Shown: one piece after another, positions 37,858 through 46,235 of the stretch
Layout of the letters: each line of letters begins with the position of its first letter
How positions within the stretch are numbered: position 1 is the first letter of the stretch
NCBI RefSeq assembly: GCF_003669015.1
Contig: NZ_CP033069.1
Location: 3,792,501 to 3,856,500 of the forward strand
DNA from: Acidovorax sp. 1608163
Lineage (GTDB): Bacteria > Pseudomonadota > Gammaproteobacteria > Burkholderiales > Burkholderiaceae_C
DNA length: 64,000 bases
Direction: 5' to 3'
Made by a program: the position numbers and the translations under genes
Notes under the pieces: generated by a model
Told to the model about the DNA's origin: nothing
Seen by the model: the letters and a program-made list of their open reading frames with translations, nothing else
Databases searched by the model: none

Positions 37858-37929
37858 CACCGTGGAACCGGCTTCGCCGGGCCACTGGGGGCGTCCCCCT
37901 TGGGGGAAGACGCGAAGCGGCTCAGGGGG
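37858..37929. repeat. GC-rich extragenic element abutting the pyrB stop codon
   Basis: The element holds CCGGCTTCGCCGG (37868-37880), a GGGGGCGTCCCCC-type stem and GCGAAGCGGCTCAGGGGG, ending directly next to the pyrB stop. From memory, very similar sequence follows stop codons throughout Acidovorax-type genomes. Confidence 0.65.
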
Positions 37930-38898
37930 TTAGGCTTCATTTCCGGCAACGATGGACATGACCGCCATGCGCACAGCGATACCGAACGTCACCTGCGGCA
38001 GGATCACGCTCTGCTTGCCGTCCACCACGGCGGAGTCGATCTCGACCCCCCGGTTGATGGGGCCAGGGTGCATCACGATGGCGTCGGGCTTGGCCAGCTG
38101 CAGCTTCTCCTGCGTGAGACCAAAGCTCTTGAAGTACTCCTGACTGGAGGGCAGCAGCGCACCACTCATGCGCTCGTTTTGCAGGCGCAGGGTGATGATC
38201 ACATCCGCGTCCTTGATGCCTTCTTCGAGCGTGTGGCACACGCGCACACCCATCTGCGCCATGTCGCTGGGCACCAGCGTGCGCGGGCCCACCACGCGCA
38301 CTTCGGCGCAGCCCAAGGTGGTGAGGCCGTGGATGTCGGAGCGCGCCACGCGCGAGTGCAGCACGTCGCCCACGATGGCCACCGTGAGGTTTGAAAAGTC
38401 TTTTTTGTAGTGGCGGATGGTGTACATGTCCAGCAGCCCCTGCGTGGGGTGGGCATGGCGGCCATCGCCCGCGTTGATCACGTGCACATGGGGCGCTACA
38501 TGCTGGGCGATCAGGTACGGTGCCCCCGACTCGCTGTGCCGCACCACGAACAGGTCAGCCGCCATGGCCGACAGGTTGGCGATGGTGTCGAGCAACGACT
38601 CGCCCTTGCTGGCCGAGCTGCGCGCGATGTCGAGGTTGAGCACGTCGGCCGACAGGCGCTTGGCCGCGATCTCGAACGTGGTGCGCGTGCGGGTGCTGTT
38701 CTCGAAGAACAGGTTGAACACGCTCTTGCCGCGCAAGAGGGGCACCTTCTTGACCTCGCGGTCGTTCACGCTCACGAAGTTGGCGGCGGTGTCGAGGATG
38801 TGCGTGACGATGTCGCGCGGCAGGCCTTCGATGGAGAGCAGGTGGATCAGCTCTCCGTTCTTGTTGAGTTGGGGGTTGCGCTTGTGCAGCACGGTCAC
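37930..38898 (-). CDS. pyrB: aspartate carbamoyltransferase catalytic subunit
   Basis: The 322-residue enzyme joins carbamoyl phosphate and aspartate in pyrimidine synthesis. The carbamoyl-phosphate motif STRTRTTFE starts at residue 68; [14 protein letters not shown] and the aspartate-side LRLQNER and HPGPINRG motifs are intact. The start is a GTG at 38896-38898 overlapping the pyrR stop (GTGA), so translation is coupled. No pyrI regulatory gene is present; the pyrC'-like protein encoded next is the expected structural partner. Confidence 0.96.
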   Translation of the reverse strand: MTVLHKRNPQLNKNGELIHLLSIEGLPRDIVTHILDTAANFVSVNDREVKKVPLLRGKSVFNLFFENSTRTRTTFEIAAKRLSADVLNLDIARSSASKGESLLDTIANLSAMAADLFVVRHSESGAPYLIAQHVAPHVHVINAGDGRHAHPTQGLLDMYTIRHYKKDFSNLTVAIVGDVLHSRVARSDIHGLTTLGCAEVRVVGPRTLVPSDMAQMGVRVCHTLEEGIKDADVIITLRLQNERMSGALLPSSQEYFKSFGLTQEKLQLAKPDAIVMHPGPINRGVEIDSAVVDGKQSVILPQVTFGIAVRMAVMSIVAGNEA

Positions 38899-39416
38899 GC
38901 CTCCTGGAGTTGGAACTGGAAAGTGCCCTGGTCATTGCGCGCCAGGGCCAGCGACTGGCTGCCTGGCAACGCCACGCGGGCGGCGGCAAAGTCGGCCTGC
39001 ACCGGCAGCTCGCGCCCGCCCCGGTCCACCAACACGGCCAGGCGCACGCTGGCGGGGCGGCCGTAGTCGAACAGCTCGTTGAGCACGGCGCGGATGGTGC
39101 GGCCGGTGTAGAGCACGTCGTCGAGCACCAGCACATCGGCGCCGTTCACGTCGAAGGGCAGCGCCGTTTGCGCACCAGCGGCCAGCCCGCGCTGGGCAAA
39201 GTCATCGCGGTGCATGACCGAAGACAACACCCCGGCGGGCCCTTCCAGGCCCAGGTCTTTTTGCAGGCGTTCGGCCAGCCAGGCGCCGCCCGAGGCAATG
39301 CCCGCCAGGCGCGTGGTGGGGGTCAGCATGCTGCGCACGCCGCGCAGCAGCTCGCGGTACAGGGCCTCGGCGTCGAGCACGAGGCTGCCGGCCTGGCCGG
39401 CAGGAGAAGTCGTCAT
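38895..39416 (-). CDS. pyrR: PyrR regulator / uracil phosphoribosyltransferase
   Basis: A 173-residue PyrR protein with a type I phosphoribosyltransferase fold; the PRPP loop is [16 protein letters not shown]. In Gram-positive bacteria PyrR controls pyr mRNA attenuation, while in many Proteobacteria it may serve mainly in regulation of the operon or in uracil salvage; which applies here is not shown. Its ATG overlaps the ruvX stop and its stop overlaps the pyrB GTG, giving a tightly packed operon. Confidence 0.94.
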   Translation of the reverse strand: MTTSPAGQAGSLVLDAEALYRELLRGVRSMLTPTTRLAGIASGGAWLAERLQKDLGLEGPAGVLSSVMHRDDFAQRGLAAGAQTALPFDVNGADVLVLDDVLYTGRTIRAVLNELFDYGRPASVRLAVLVDRGGRELPVQADFAAARVALPGSQSLALARNDQGTFQFQLQEA

Positions 39417-39832
39417 GGGAGGTTCCTCAAAAACTGTTCCAGGATGATGCAGGCCGAGGCGGCGTCGGCGTCCTTGGCGCCACTGGCGATGGCTTCGGTG
39501 GTGCTGTAGCGCTCATCCACCTCAAACACCTGCAGGCCAAAGCGCCCGCGCAGTTGGCGGCCGAACTTCAGGGCACGCTGCGTGTTCTCGTGGCTGGCGC
39601 CGTCGGGGTGGTAGGGCACGCCAATCACCAGCGCGTCAGGCTGCCACTCTTTGATGCGCAGGGCCACCTGAGCAAAGCGGGCATCGCCCTCGGCCTTGAT
39701 GGTCTCTTGCGGGCTGGCGGTGCGCAGCAGTCGGTTGCCCGAGGCCACCCCCGTGCGCTTGAGCCCAAAATCAAAAGCAAGAAAAGTCTGAAACTGCGCG
39801 GGAACGGCGGGCTGAACGGGAAGCCCGGTCAT
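39413..39832 (-). CDS. ruvX: putative pre-16S rRNA nuclease / Holliday junction resolvase RuvX
   Basis: A 139-residue YqgF/RuvX protein with an RNase-H-like fold. The first catalytic Asp is in FLAFDFGLKRTGVA; the later acidic residues lie in VFEVDERYSTTEA and near GAKDADAASACIIL. In E. coli YqgF processes the 5' end of 16S rRNA; a junction-resolving role has also been proposed. It overlaps yqgE and pyrR by four bases each, the classic yqgE-ruvX-pyrR order. Confidence 0.94.
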   Translation of the reverse strand: MTGLPVQPAVPAQFQTFLAFDFGLKRTGVASGNRLLRTASPQETIKAEGDARFAQVALRIKEWQPDALVIGVPYHPDGASHENTQRALKFGRQLRGRFGLQVFEVDERYSTTEAIASGAKDADAASACIILEQFLRNLP

Positions 39833-40428
39833 GCGTGCCCCGCCTCAGGAGAGAGCATCCAGGCCTGCAGGCCCAGCAAACCCAGGGCCCGGTCATAGCG
39901 CTCGGGCACGGGGGTGTCAAAAATCACGGACAAATCCGCGCCGACGGTGAGCCAGGCGTTTTCGGCCAGTTCAGACTCCAGCTGGCCCTCACCCCAGGAC
40001 GAATAGCCCAGCGTGACCAGCACGCGGCGCGGTCCCGCGCCGGTGGACAGGGCCTCCAGCACATCTTTGGACGTGGTCATCGCCAAGCCGCCTGGGATGG
40101 CCATGCTGGACGCGTAGGCCGACTCATCGTTTGCCTCGCTGCCTGCGAGCATGGGCTCGTGCAGCACAAAACCGCGCTCGGTCTGCACCGGGCCGCCCTG
40201 AAACACGGGCGTCTGGGTCAGGTCATCGCGGCGCAAGGACAGATCGACCTTGTCAAACAGGCCTTTGAGGGTGATATCGGAGGGTTTGTTGATGATGAGC
40301 CCGAGCGCACCGCGTTCGCTGTGCTCGCACAGGTACACCACACTGCGCGCGAAAGACTCATCTTCAAGACCGGGCATGGCGATCAAAAAATGATGCGTCA
40401 GGTTGATGGGCGCAGAATCGGAAGACAT
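39829..40428 (-). CDS. yqgE: UPF0301 protein YqgE/AlgH
   Basis: A 199-residue member of the YqgE/AlgH (UPF0301) family. Family hallmarks are the start LTHHFLIAMPGLEDESFARS, VVYLCEHSERGALGLIINKP and VFQGGPVQTERGFVLH. In Pseudomonas AlgH affects alginate production; the biochemical function is unresolved. It is the first gene of the yqgE-ruvX-pyrR-pyrB operon and diverges by only 21 bases from the photolyase gene, so their promoters must overlap. Confidence 0.93.
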   Translation of the reverse strand: MSSDSAPINLTHHFLIAMPGLEDESFARSVVYLCEHSERGALGLIINKPSDITLKGLFDKVDLSLRRDDLTQTPVFQGGPVQTERGFVLHEPMLAGSEANDESAYASSMAIPGGLAMTTSKDVLEALSTGAGPRRVLVTLGYSSWGEGQLESELAENAWLTVGADLSVIFDTPVPERYDRALGLLGLQAWMLSPEAGHA

Positions 40429-40449
40429 TGCCCAATTTTAACGGTGAAC

Positions 40450-41922
40450 ATGGAGCCTTCTTACGCCACCGGCCTTGTCTGGTTCCGACGCGACCTGCGC
40501 GCACTGGACCATGCCGCCCTGTACCACGCACTGACCCAATGCCAGCAAGTGCATTGCGTGTTTGTCTTCGACATCGACATTCTTGCCCCCCTGCCCCGCG
40601 CCGACCGGCGCGTGGAGTTCATCCGTGAATCGCTGGTGGAACTGGACGCACACCTGCACGAGCTGAGCGGCCATGGCCAGGGAGGCCTCATCGTGCTGCA
40701 CGCGGCAGCAGCCGATGCAGTGCCGCAGCTGGCCCAAGCCGTGGGCGCCCAAGCCGTCTTCACCAACCACGACGACGAGCCCCAGGCCCTGCAGCGTGAC
40801 AGCGCGGTGCGCACCCAGCTGGCGCGCAGCGGCATGGCCCTGCACACCTACAAAGACCACACAGTGCTGGAGCGCGGCGAGGTGCTCACCCAGTCGGGCA
40901 CGCCATACAGCGTGTTCACCCCCTACAAAAATGCCTGGCTGCGCAAGGTGAACGCGTTTTACCTGAAAAGCTACCCGGTGGAGCGCCACGCGCACCGCCT
41001 GGCGCCCCGGCCTGCGGCCCATGCGAAGCCCGTGCCCACGCTGGGCGATATCGGCTTTGAGCCCACGGCGCTGGCGCAGCTGAAGCTGCCCACCGGGAGC
41101 CGGGGGGCGCAGCAATTGTTTGACGATTTTCTGCAGCGCATCGAGCGCTACGAGGACACCCGCAACTTTCCCGCAGTGAAGGGGCCGAGCTACCTGAGCG
41201 TGCATTTGCGCTTTGGCACCATCTCGCCCCGCTTACTGGCCCGCACCGCACACGCCTTGGCACTGCAGGGCAATCCAGGCGCTACCACGTGGCTGAGCGA
41301 GCTGATCTGGCGTGATTTTTACTTCCAAATCCTGTACCACCACCCGCATGTGGTGGAGCACAGCTTCAAGCCCGCCTACGACGCCATTGCTTGGGAGCAA
41401 GGCGAGGCAGCCCAGGTGCTGTTCAAAGCCTGGTGCGATGGGCAAACAGGCTACCCCCTGGTCGATGCGGCCATGGCGCAGCTCAACCAGACCGGCTACA
41501 TGCACAACCGCCTGCGCATGGTGGTGGCCAGTTTTTTGGTGAAGGACCTGGGCATCGACTGGCGCTGGGGCGAGCAGTATTTCGCACAGCAACTCAATGA
41601 CTTTGATCTGGCCGCCAACAACGGCGGCTGGCAGTGGGCCAGCTCGAGCGGATGTGATGCGCAGCCTTACTTCCGCATCTTTAACCCCGTCAGCCAGAGT
41701 GAAAAATTTGACCCGGACGGCAAGTTCATACGCCGCTATCTGCCGCAGCTGGCCCACCTGCGCAACGCCGCGCTGCACGCCCCCTGGGAGGCCAAGCCGC
41801 TGGAGTTGCAAGAAGCCGGGGTGAGCCTGGGCCACACCTACCCCCACCCCATCGTGCAGCATGACGAGGCGCGCCAGCGGACGCTGGAGCGCTATGCAGT
41901 AGTGAAAGCAGCGACCTCCTAG
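40450..41922 (+). CDS. phrB: deoxyribodipyrimidine photolyase
   Basis: A 490-residue class I CPD photolyase repairing UV-induced pyrimidine dimers with blue light. The N-terminal antenna-binding domain starts GLVWFRRDLRALDH. The C-terminal FAD domain carries TGYPLVDAAMAQL, GYMHNRLRMVVASFL and NNGGWQWASSSGCDAQPYFR, which bind FAD and the lesion. I chose the ATG at 40450; the same frame is open upstream only because it is antisense to yqgE. A GC-rich hairpin follows the stop by 20 bases. Confidence 0.95.
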   Translation: MEPSYATGLVWFRRDLRALDHAALYHALTQCQQVHCVFVFDIDILAPLPRADRRVEFIRESLVELDAHLHELSGHGQGGLIVLHAAAADAVPQLAQAVGAQAVFTNHDDEPQALQRDSAVRTQLARSGMALHTYKDHTVLERGEVLTQSGTPYSVFTPYKNAWLRKVNAFYLKSYPVERHAHRLAPRPAAHAKPVPTLGDIGFEPTALAQLKLPTGSRGAQQLFDDFLQRIERYEDTRNFPAVKGPSYLSVHLRFGTISPRLLARTAHALALQGNPGATTWLSELIWRDFYFQILYHHPHVVEHSFKPAYDAIAWEQGEAAQVLFKAWCDGQTGYPLVDAAMAQLNQTGYMHNRLRMVVASFLVKDLGIDWRWGEQYFAQQLNDFDLAANNGGWQWASSSGCDAQPYFRIFNPVSQSEKFDPDGKFIRRYLPQLAHLRNAALHAPWEAKPLELQEAGVSLGHTYPHPIVQHDEARQRTLERYAVVKAATS

Positions 41923-41941
41923 AGTCCGCGAAGGCAGCAAG

Positions 41942-41958
41942 GTGGGGCAAAGCCCCAC
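41942..41958 (+). terminator. hairpin after phrB
   Basis: GTGGGGC and GCCCCAC form a perfect 7-bp stem with an AAA loop, 20 bases after the stop codon. There is no T-run, so its strength is uncertain. Confidence 0.5.
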
Positions 41959-41984
41959 ACCAGCCGTATCCCGCCACGCCCATG

Positions 41985-42006
41985 AAAAAAGCGCCCCGCA
42001 GGGCGC
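41985..42006 (-). terminator. terminator of the pil-chp operon
   Basis: On the minus strand GCGCCC-TGCG-GGGCGC (41991-42006) is followed by TTTTTT (41985-41990), a classic intrinsic terminator 45 bases after the chpA stop. Confidence 0.92.
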
Positions 42007-42050
42007 CCTTTGTGCGTGGTGCATCAAGACCGCCACTGGCGGCCTTGGTT

Positions 42051-45000
42051 TTACACCTCGGCAGTCGCAGCCGCAAGGCGCGCGTAGTGCTGAATCAAGC
42101 TCAGCAGTTCCTCGTCCGAGTATGGCTTGCCCAGGTAGTGGTTCACACCTAATTCCATCGCATGCTCGCGGTGCTTTTCAGCGATCCGCGAGGTGATCAT
42201 GATGATGGGCAGGTCACGCAGTGCGCTGTCGGCGCGGATGTTGCGGGCCAGGTCGAAGCCATCCATGCGGGGCATTTCGATGTCGGAGAGCACCACGGTA
42301 GGGCGTTCTTCTTGCAAGCGTTCCAGCGCCTGCAAACCATCGGCGGCCAACGACACACGGTAGCCTTCGCGCTGCAGCAAACGCTGCGTCACACGGCGCA
42401 CCGTGATGGAATCGTCCACCACCAGAATCAACGGCACCTGGCTCGGCCCGGCCATCATCGATGAGGTGGGCGCCTTCGGTGCACCGGGGCTGTCGGTCTC
42501 CACCAGCATGGACACCCCTGCACTGGCCGCACGCACCTGATCGCCATACACCGTGGACAACGCCACTGGGTTGTAGATCAAGACCACCGCACCCGACGCC
42601 AGCACCGACATACCCGCCAAGCCTGGCAAACGCGACAGCTGTGGCCCCAGGTTCTTCACCACCACTTCCTGGTTGCCCAGCACTTCGTCCACGTGCATGG
42701 CGATGCGTTGCGAGGCGCTTCGGAAGACAACCACCGGGCGGGTCTTGCCTGCGGGCTCGTTACTGCGGGCAGACGATTGCAACAATGCACCCGACCAGAA
42801 GAACGGCACGCGCTCCAGGCCATCGTCAAAGTAGCCCGTGCGATAGGCCTCTTCCAGATCCTGTGCAGAGGTGCGGCGCACGATCTCCACCAAGTTGGCA
42901 GGCACGCCCACGGCGAGGTCACCCGCACGCAGCATCACCACCTGCGTCACCGCCGTGGTCAGGGGCAGAACCATCCGGAACGCCGCACCTTGGCCAGCCT
43001 GGGTGGATGTCTCGATGCGACCGCCCAGGGCGTTGATTTCTGCACGCACCACGTCCATGCCAATCCCGCGACCGGACAAGCCCGTCACTTCGGTGGCCGT
43101 ACTGAAGCCCGGCATGAAAATCAGGTTGGCGGCGACTTCGTCGCTCAGTTCATCCCCTGACTCCATCAGCCCTTGGGCCAAAGCCTTCTCACGGATACGA
43201 GGCAAGTTCAGGCCGGCACCGTCATCGCGGAACTCCACCGACACGTCGTTGCCTTCGTGGCGCAGATCCACCGTGATCGTCCCGGTGGCCGGCTTGCCCG
43301 CAGCCAAGCGGGCTTCGGGCTCTTCAATCCCGTGGGCCACGCAGTTGCGCAACAAGTGCTCGAAGGCCGGTGTCATGCGGTCCAGCACGCCACGGTCCAT
43401 TTCAATGGAGCCGCCGGTGATGTCCAGCTTGATCTGCTTGCTGGTCTCCTTGGAGGCCTGGCGAACCACAGCGTACAAACGCTCGGCGATGCCTTCAAAC
43501 TCCACCATGCGGGTACGCAGCAGGTCACGCTGCAACTCACGCGCTTGGCGGCCCTGAGCGATCAGGTCGTCTTCGGCACCTTCCATGGCACGTTGCAAAT
43601 TGCGCTGCACCGTAGCCACGTCGTTCACCGACTCGGCCATCATGCGCGTCAATTCCTGCACCCGCGTGAAACGGTCGAACTCCAGCGGGTCAAACCCTGC
43701 GGCAGAGTCTTTGGCCAGCGCCATGCGAGACTGCATCTGCGACTCAGCCTGCACCTCGATGTCGCGCAGTTGTTGGCGCAAGCGGTCCAGGTTGCCTGAC
43801 AGATCGGTGAGCGAACTGCGGAACTGGCCCAAGCGCACATCCAGGCGCGAGCGGCTGATCATCACCTCACCCGCCTGGTTGACCAAGCGGTCCAGCAGCT
43901 GGGCACGCACGCGCACCGACTGGTTGGCCGCCACACGCAAGGGCGCCAACTGCGACGGGCCAGGCAGGCGCACCGCAGGCGTGGAAGGCATCGCTTCGCT
44001 TGCGGCAGCAGGCACCGCAGCCAACTGTGCAGCGTGGGCTGCGACTGTGTCCGATACTGGTTGCTCTGCCTCAGTTTCTGGCACTTGACCGCCGTTGGCA
44101 CTCAAGGCGTTGAAGTTGGCTTCCAGTCCGTCAAAGCTGGCTTGCAAGGGCTCGACTTGGTCGGCAGTGACCGTTTCCACGTCGATCTGCTCAATCGCCG
44201 ACTCCAGGCGGTGGGCCATTTCACCCAAACGCATTGCTCCGGCCAAGCGGGAGCTGCCCTTGAGGGTGTGCAAGGCACGCAACACTTCACTGCGCGCGCT
44301 GAGATTGTCGGGCCGGGCAGCCCACTGACGCAGAGCACCACCCAGTTGAGGCAGCAGTTCGGCAGCCTCTTCCTCGAAGATCGGGAACAGGTCAGGATCA
44401 ATGACGTCGACCACATCAATGTCGTCGTCCACATCGGTACTGATCACCACAGGCGTAGCATCGCGCTTGACGACCGACAGTGCAGGCGCCACCGGGCGAG
44501 GCACCACCACGGGCGCCACAGGCTCGTGGACCGCCGGCACTTCGGTGACCGGCTCTTCCACCATGTCCGGCGCTGGCACGACATCGTCCAACACAGCCTC
44601 GGCCTCTGCAGACTCTGGCTCGGCATGCAACTGCGTGTGCATGTCTTCCAGATCATCGTCAGGGGGTGACAAGGTGTTGTTGATCTCCGTCTGCAGAATC
44701 TGGCGCAAGGCCTCAACCACCTCAGCACTAGGCTCTTTGAGGAAGCCCGCAGCAAACTGGTGTAGCAAGCGACGAATGTCTTCGGCGGCCGCCATGAACA
44801 CAGCGGCTTGCTCTTCGGTACCACGGGATTGCAGCTGCACATGCTGCAGCGCATGTTCCAGCACCCGCGCCATGTCGGACAACGCCGTAAAGCCCACCGT
44901 GGCTGAACTGCCAGCCAGCGAGTGCGCCAAGGCTACAGCGGTGTCAGGCACAGGCTCGTGGAGTTCGAGTGCCCATTCCTGCAGGCTGGTGACCAGACGG

Positions 45001-46235
45001 CGCGACCATTCATCGGCCTCGTTGAGGTACACGTTGTACAGCGGCAAGCCGATGCGCAGGGTCTCAATGACTTTGACCGCTTCTTCACGGGCCACATCTT
45101 CCATGGCCAGATCTGCATCGCTGGCCTCGTCGGGCACCACGGCGGCAGGCTCTGCCACTTCGGAAACAGGCAGATCCTGCACCACCAAAGGTTCTTCCGC
45201 GATGTCCGGAACCGCGAGATCCAGCGGTGTCTCTTCGACAGACAACACGTCCACTGCAGGTTCAGCCGCAGCTTCGACCAACTCAATGTCCAACGCAGGG
45301 AGCGTCTCCTCAACCACAGGCAAGGCTTCAGCAGCCACTGCCTCCAACTCTGGAAGCGCTGGCTCCTCTGCCACCGCAGGGGCCGCCGAGGCGTCCATGA
45401 AGCCAAGGTCTGGCAACGACAAATCCAGAAGACCATCGTTGGCAGCTTCTGCGGCCACCGCAGGGGCCGAGCCAATCTCGGCTGGAGGTGTCAGGGCTGG
45501 CTGCTCAGATTCAGACAGTGCCGAGGTGAACGCAGAGAAGTCGATTTCTTCCGCCTCGGTTGCCGTCACAGGCTCTGGCAACAAGACTTCGTTGCTTTCG
45601 CTCAGCAGCAAACCATCTGCGGCAATTTCGGTGGACTGGAAGTCCTGGAGTGGCAGTGCCGCCTCCACCACTTCAGGCACTTCAGGCACTTCAGGCACTT
45701 CAGGCACGATAGCCTGAATGGGCGCTGCCGCAACAGCATCTGGCAACCCTTGCTCCGCAGCAACGGCCGATCCAGGCAGAGCCAGTGGTACCACTGCGCC
45801 TTCAAGACGCATGGCGTCGGCAGAGCGGCGGAATGGGTCCGATTGCCACGACGTAGCAGCACCTGTCGCAATGTCGCTGGCCCATCGATCAAAGGCCTGC
45901 AGTGCATCGGATGACAACTGCAACAAGGCAGGTTGCATCGGCTTTTGCTCGGCCAACCAGGCGTTGAGCAATTGCTCCATCGACCAGGCAGCTTCACCGA
46001 AATCATTCAACCCCACCATGCGCGAGCTGCCCTTGAGGGTGTGGAACGCGCGACGCAACGTAGTTTGTTCGCTGAGGTTGCCGGGTTCGTCGTTCAGTGC
46101 CGCAATCGCCGTCGTTCCATTGACCACGACTTCACGGGCTTCCTCCAGGAAGACTTCCAGCAGTTCATCCTCAACAGCTAAAGGCTCTTTGACTGCCAGA
46201 ACCACAGGCGCGGGCTGTGCAACCGGAGCTGCCAC
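42051..46235 (-). CDS. chpA: ChpA-type hybrid CheA kinase, C-terminal part (after frameshift)
   Basis: This 1394-residue reading frame is the rear two-thirds of the Pil-Chp chemotaxis kinase. It carries three Hpt-type segments (AFHTLKGSSRMVG, AHSLAGSSATVG and ALHTLKGSSRLAG), an acidic Ala/Glu/Pro-rich linker, a dimerisation and ATPase module (NCVAHGIEEPEARLAAGKP), a CheW-like coupling domain and a final receiver domain (VVDDSITVRR, phospho-site in LSDIEMPRMDGF). The nominal GTG at 46235 is not a natural start: upstream coding sense continues in this frame to about 46268, where it meets the frame of the N-terminal part. One extra C in the minus-strand run CCCC (46266-46269) would fuse both into about 2058 residues. 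Either the gene is broken or the base is a sequencing error. Confidence 0.88.
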   Translation of the reverse strand: MAAPVAQPAPVVLAVKEPLAVEDELLEVFLEEAREVVVNGTTAIAALNDEPGNLSEQTTLRRAFHTLKGSSRMVGLNDFGEAAWSMEQLLNAWLAEQKPMQPALLQLSSDALQAFDRWASDIATGAATSWQSDPFRRSADAMRLEGAVVPLALPGSAVAAEQGLPDAVAAAPIQAIVPEVPEVPEVPEVVEAALPLQDFQSTEIAADGLLLSESNEVLLPEPVTATEAEEIDFSAFTSALSESEQPALTPPAEIGSAPAVAAEAANDGLLDLSLPDLGFMDASAAPAVAEEPALPELEAVAAEALPVVEETLPALDIELVEAAAEPAVDVLSVEETPLDLAVPDIAEEPLVVQDLPVSEVAEPAAVVPDEASDADLAMEDVAREEAVKVIETLRIGLPLYNVYLNEADEWSRRLVTSLQEWALELHEPVPDTAVALAHSLAGSSATVGFTALSDMARVLEHALQHVQLQSRGTEEQAAVFMAAAEDIRRLLHQFAAGFLKEPSAEVVEALRQILQTEINNTLSPPDDDLEDMHTQLHAEPESAEAEAVLDDVVPAPDMVEEPVTEVPAVHEPVAPVVVPRPVAPALSVVKRDATPVVISTDVDDDIDVVDVIDPDLFPIFEEEAAELLPQLGGALRQWAARPDNLSARSEVLRALHTLKGSSRLAGAMRLGEMAHRLESAIEQIDVETVTADQVEPLQASFDGLEANFNALSANGGQVPETEAEQPVSDTVAAHAAQLAAVPAAASEAMPSTPAVRLPGPSQLAPLRVAANQSVRVRAQLLDRLVNQAGEVMISRSRLDVRLGQFRSSLTDLSGNLDRLRQQLRDIEVQAESQMQSRMALAKDSAAGFDPLEFDRFTRVQELTRMMAESVNDVATVQRNLQRAMEGAEDDLIAQGRQARELQRDLLRTRMVEFEGIAERLYAVVRQASKETSKQIKLDITGGSIEMDRGVLDRMTPAFEHLLRNCVAHGIEEPEARLAAGKPATGTITVDLRHEGNDVSVEFRDDGAGLNLPRIREKALAQGLMESGDELSDEVAANLIFMPGFSTATEVTGLSGRGIGMDVVRAEINALGGRIETSTQAGQGAAFRMVLPLTTAVTQVVMLRAGDLAVGVPANLVEIVRRTSAQDLEEAYRTGYFDDGLERVPFFWSGALLQSSARSNEPAGKTRPVVVFRSASQRIAMHVDEVLGNQEVVVKNLGPQLSRLPGLAGMSVLASGAVVLIYNPVALSTVYGDQVRAASAGVSMLVETDSPGAPKAPTSSMMAGPSQVPLILVVDDSITVRRVTQRLLQREGYRVSLAADGLQALERLQEERPTVVLSDIEMPRMDGFDLARNIRADSALRDLPIIMITSRIAEKHREHAMELGVNHYLGKPYSDEELLSLIQHYARLAAATAEV
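45670..45705 (-). repeat. four tandem 9-base units in chpA
   Basis: ACTTCAGGC is repeated four times without change. On the coding strand it gives PEV repeated within the acidic linker. The unit length is a multiple of three, so changes in copy number keep the frame. Confidence 0.9.

Noticed and set aside
45670..45705. A CRISPR-like or minisatellite array
   Set aside because: The repeats are nine bases with no spacers and lie in coding sequence as PEV codons; no CRISPR array was found anywhere.
46178..46235. chpA halves as two genuine overlapping genes
   Set aside because: The nominal second start is a GTG without a ribosome site, and protein-like sequence continues upstream of it to the point where the first frame loses sense.
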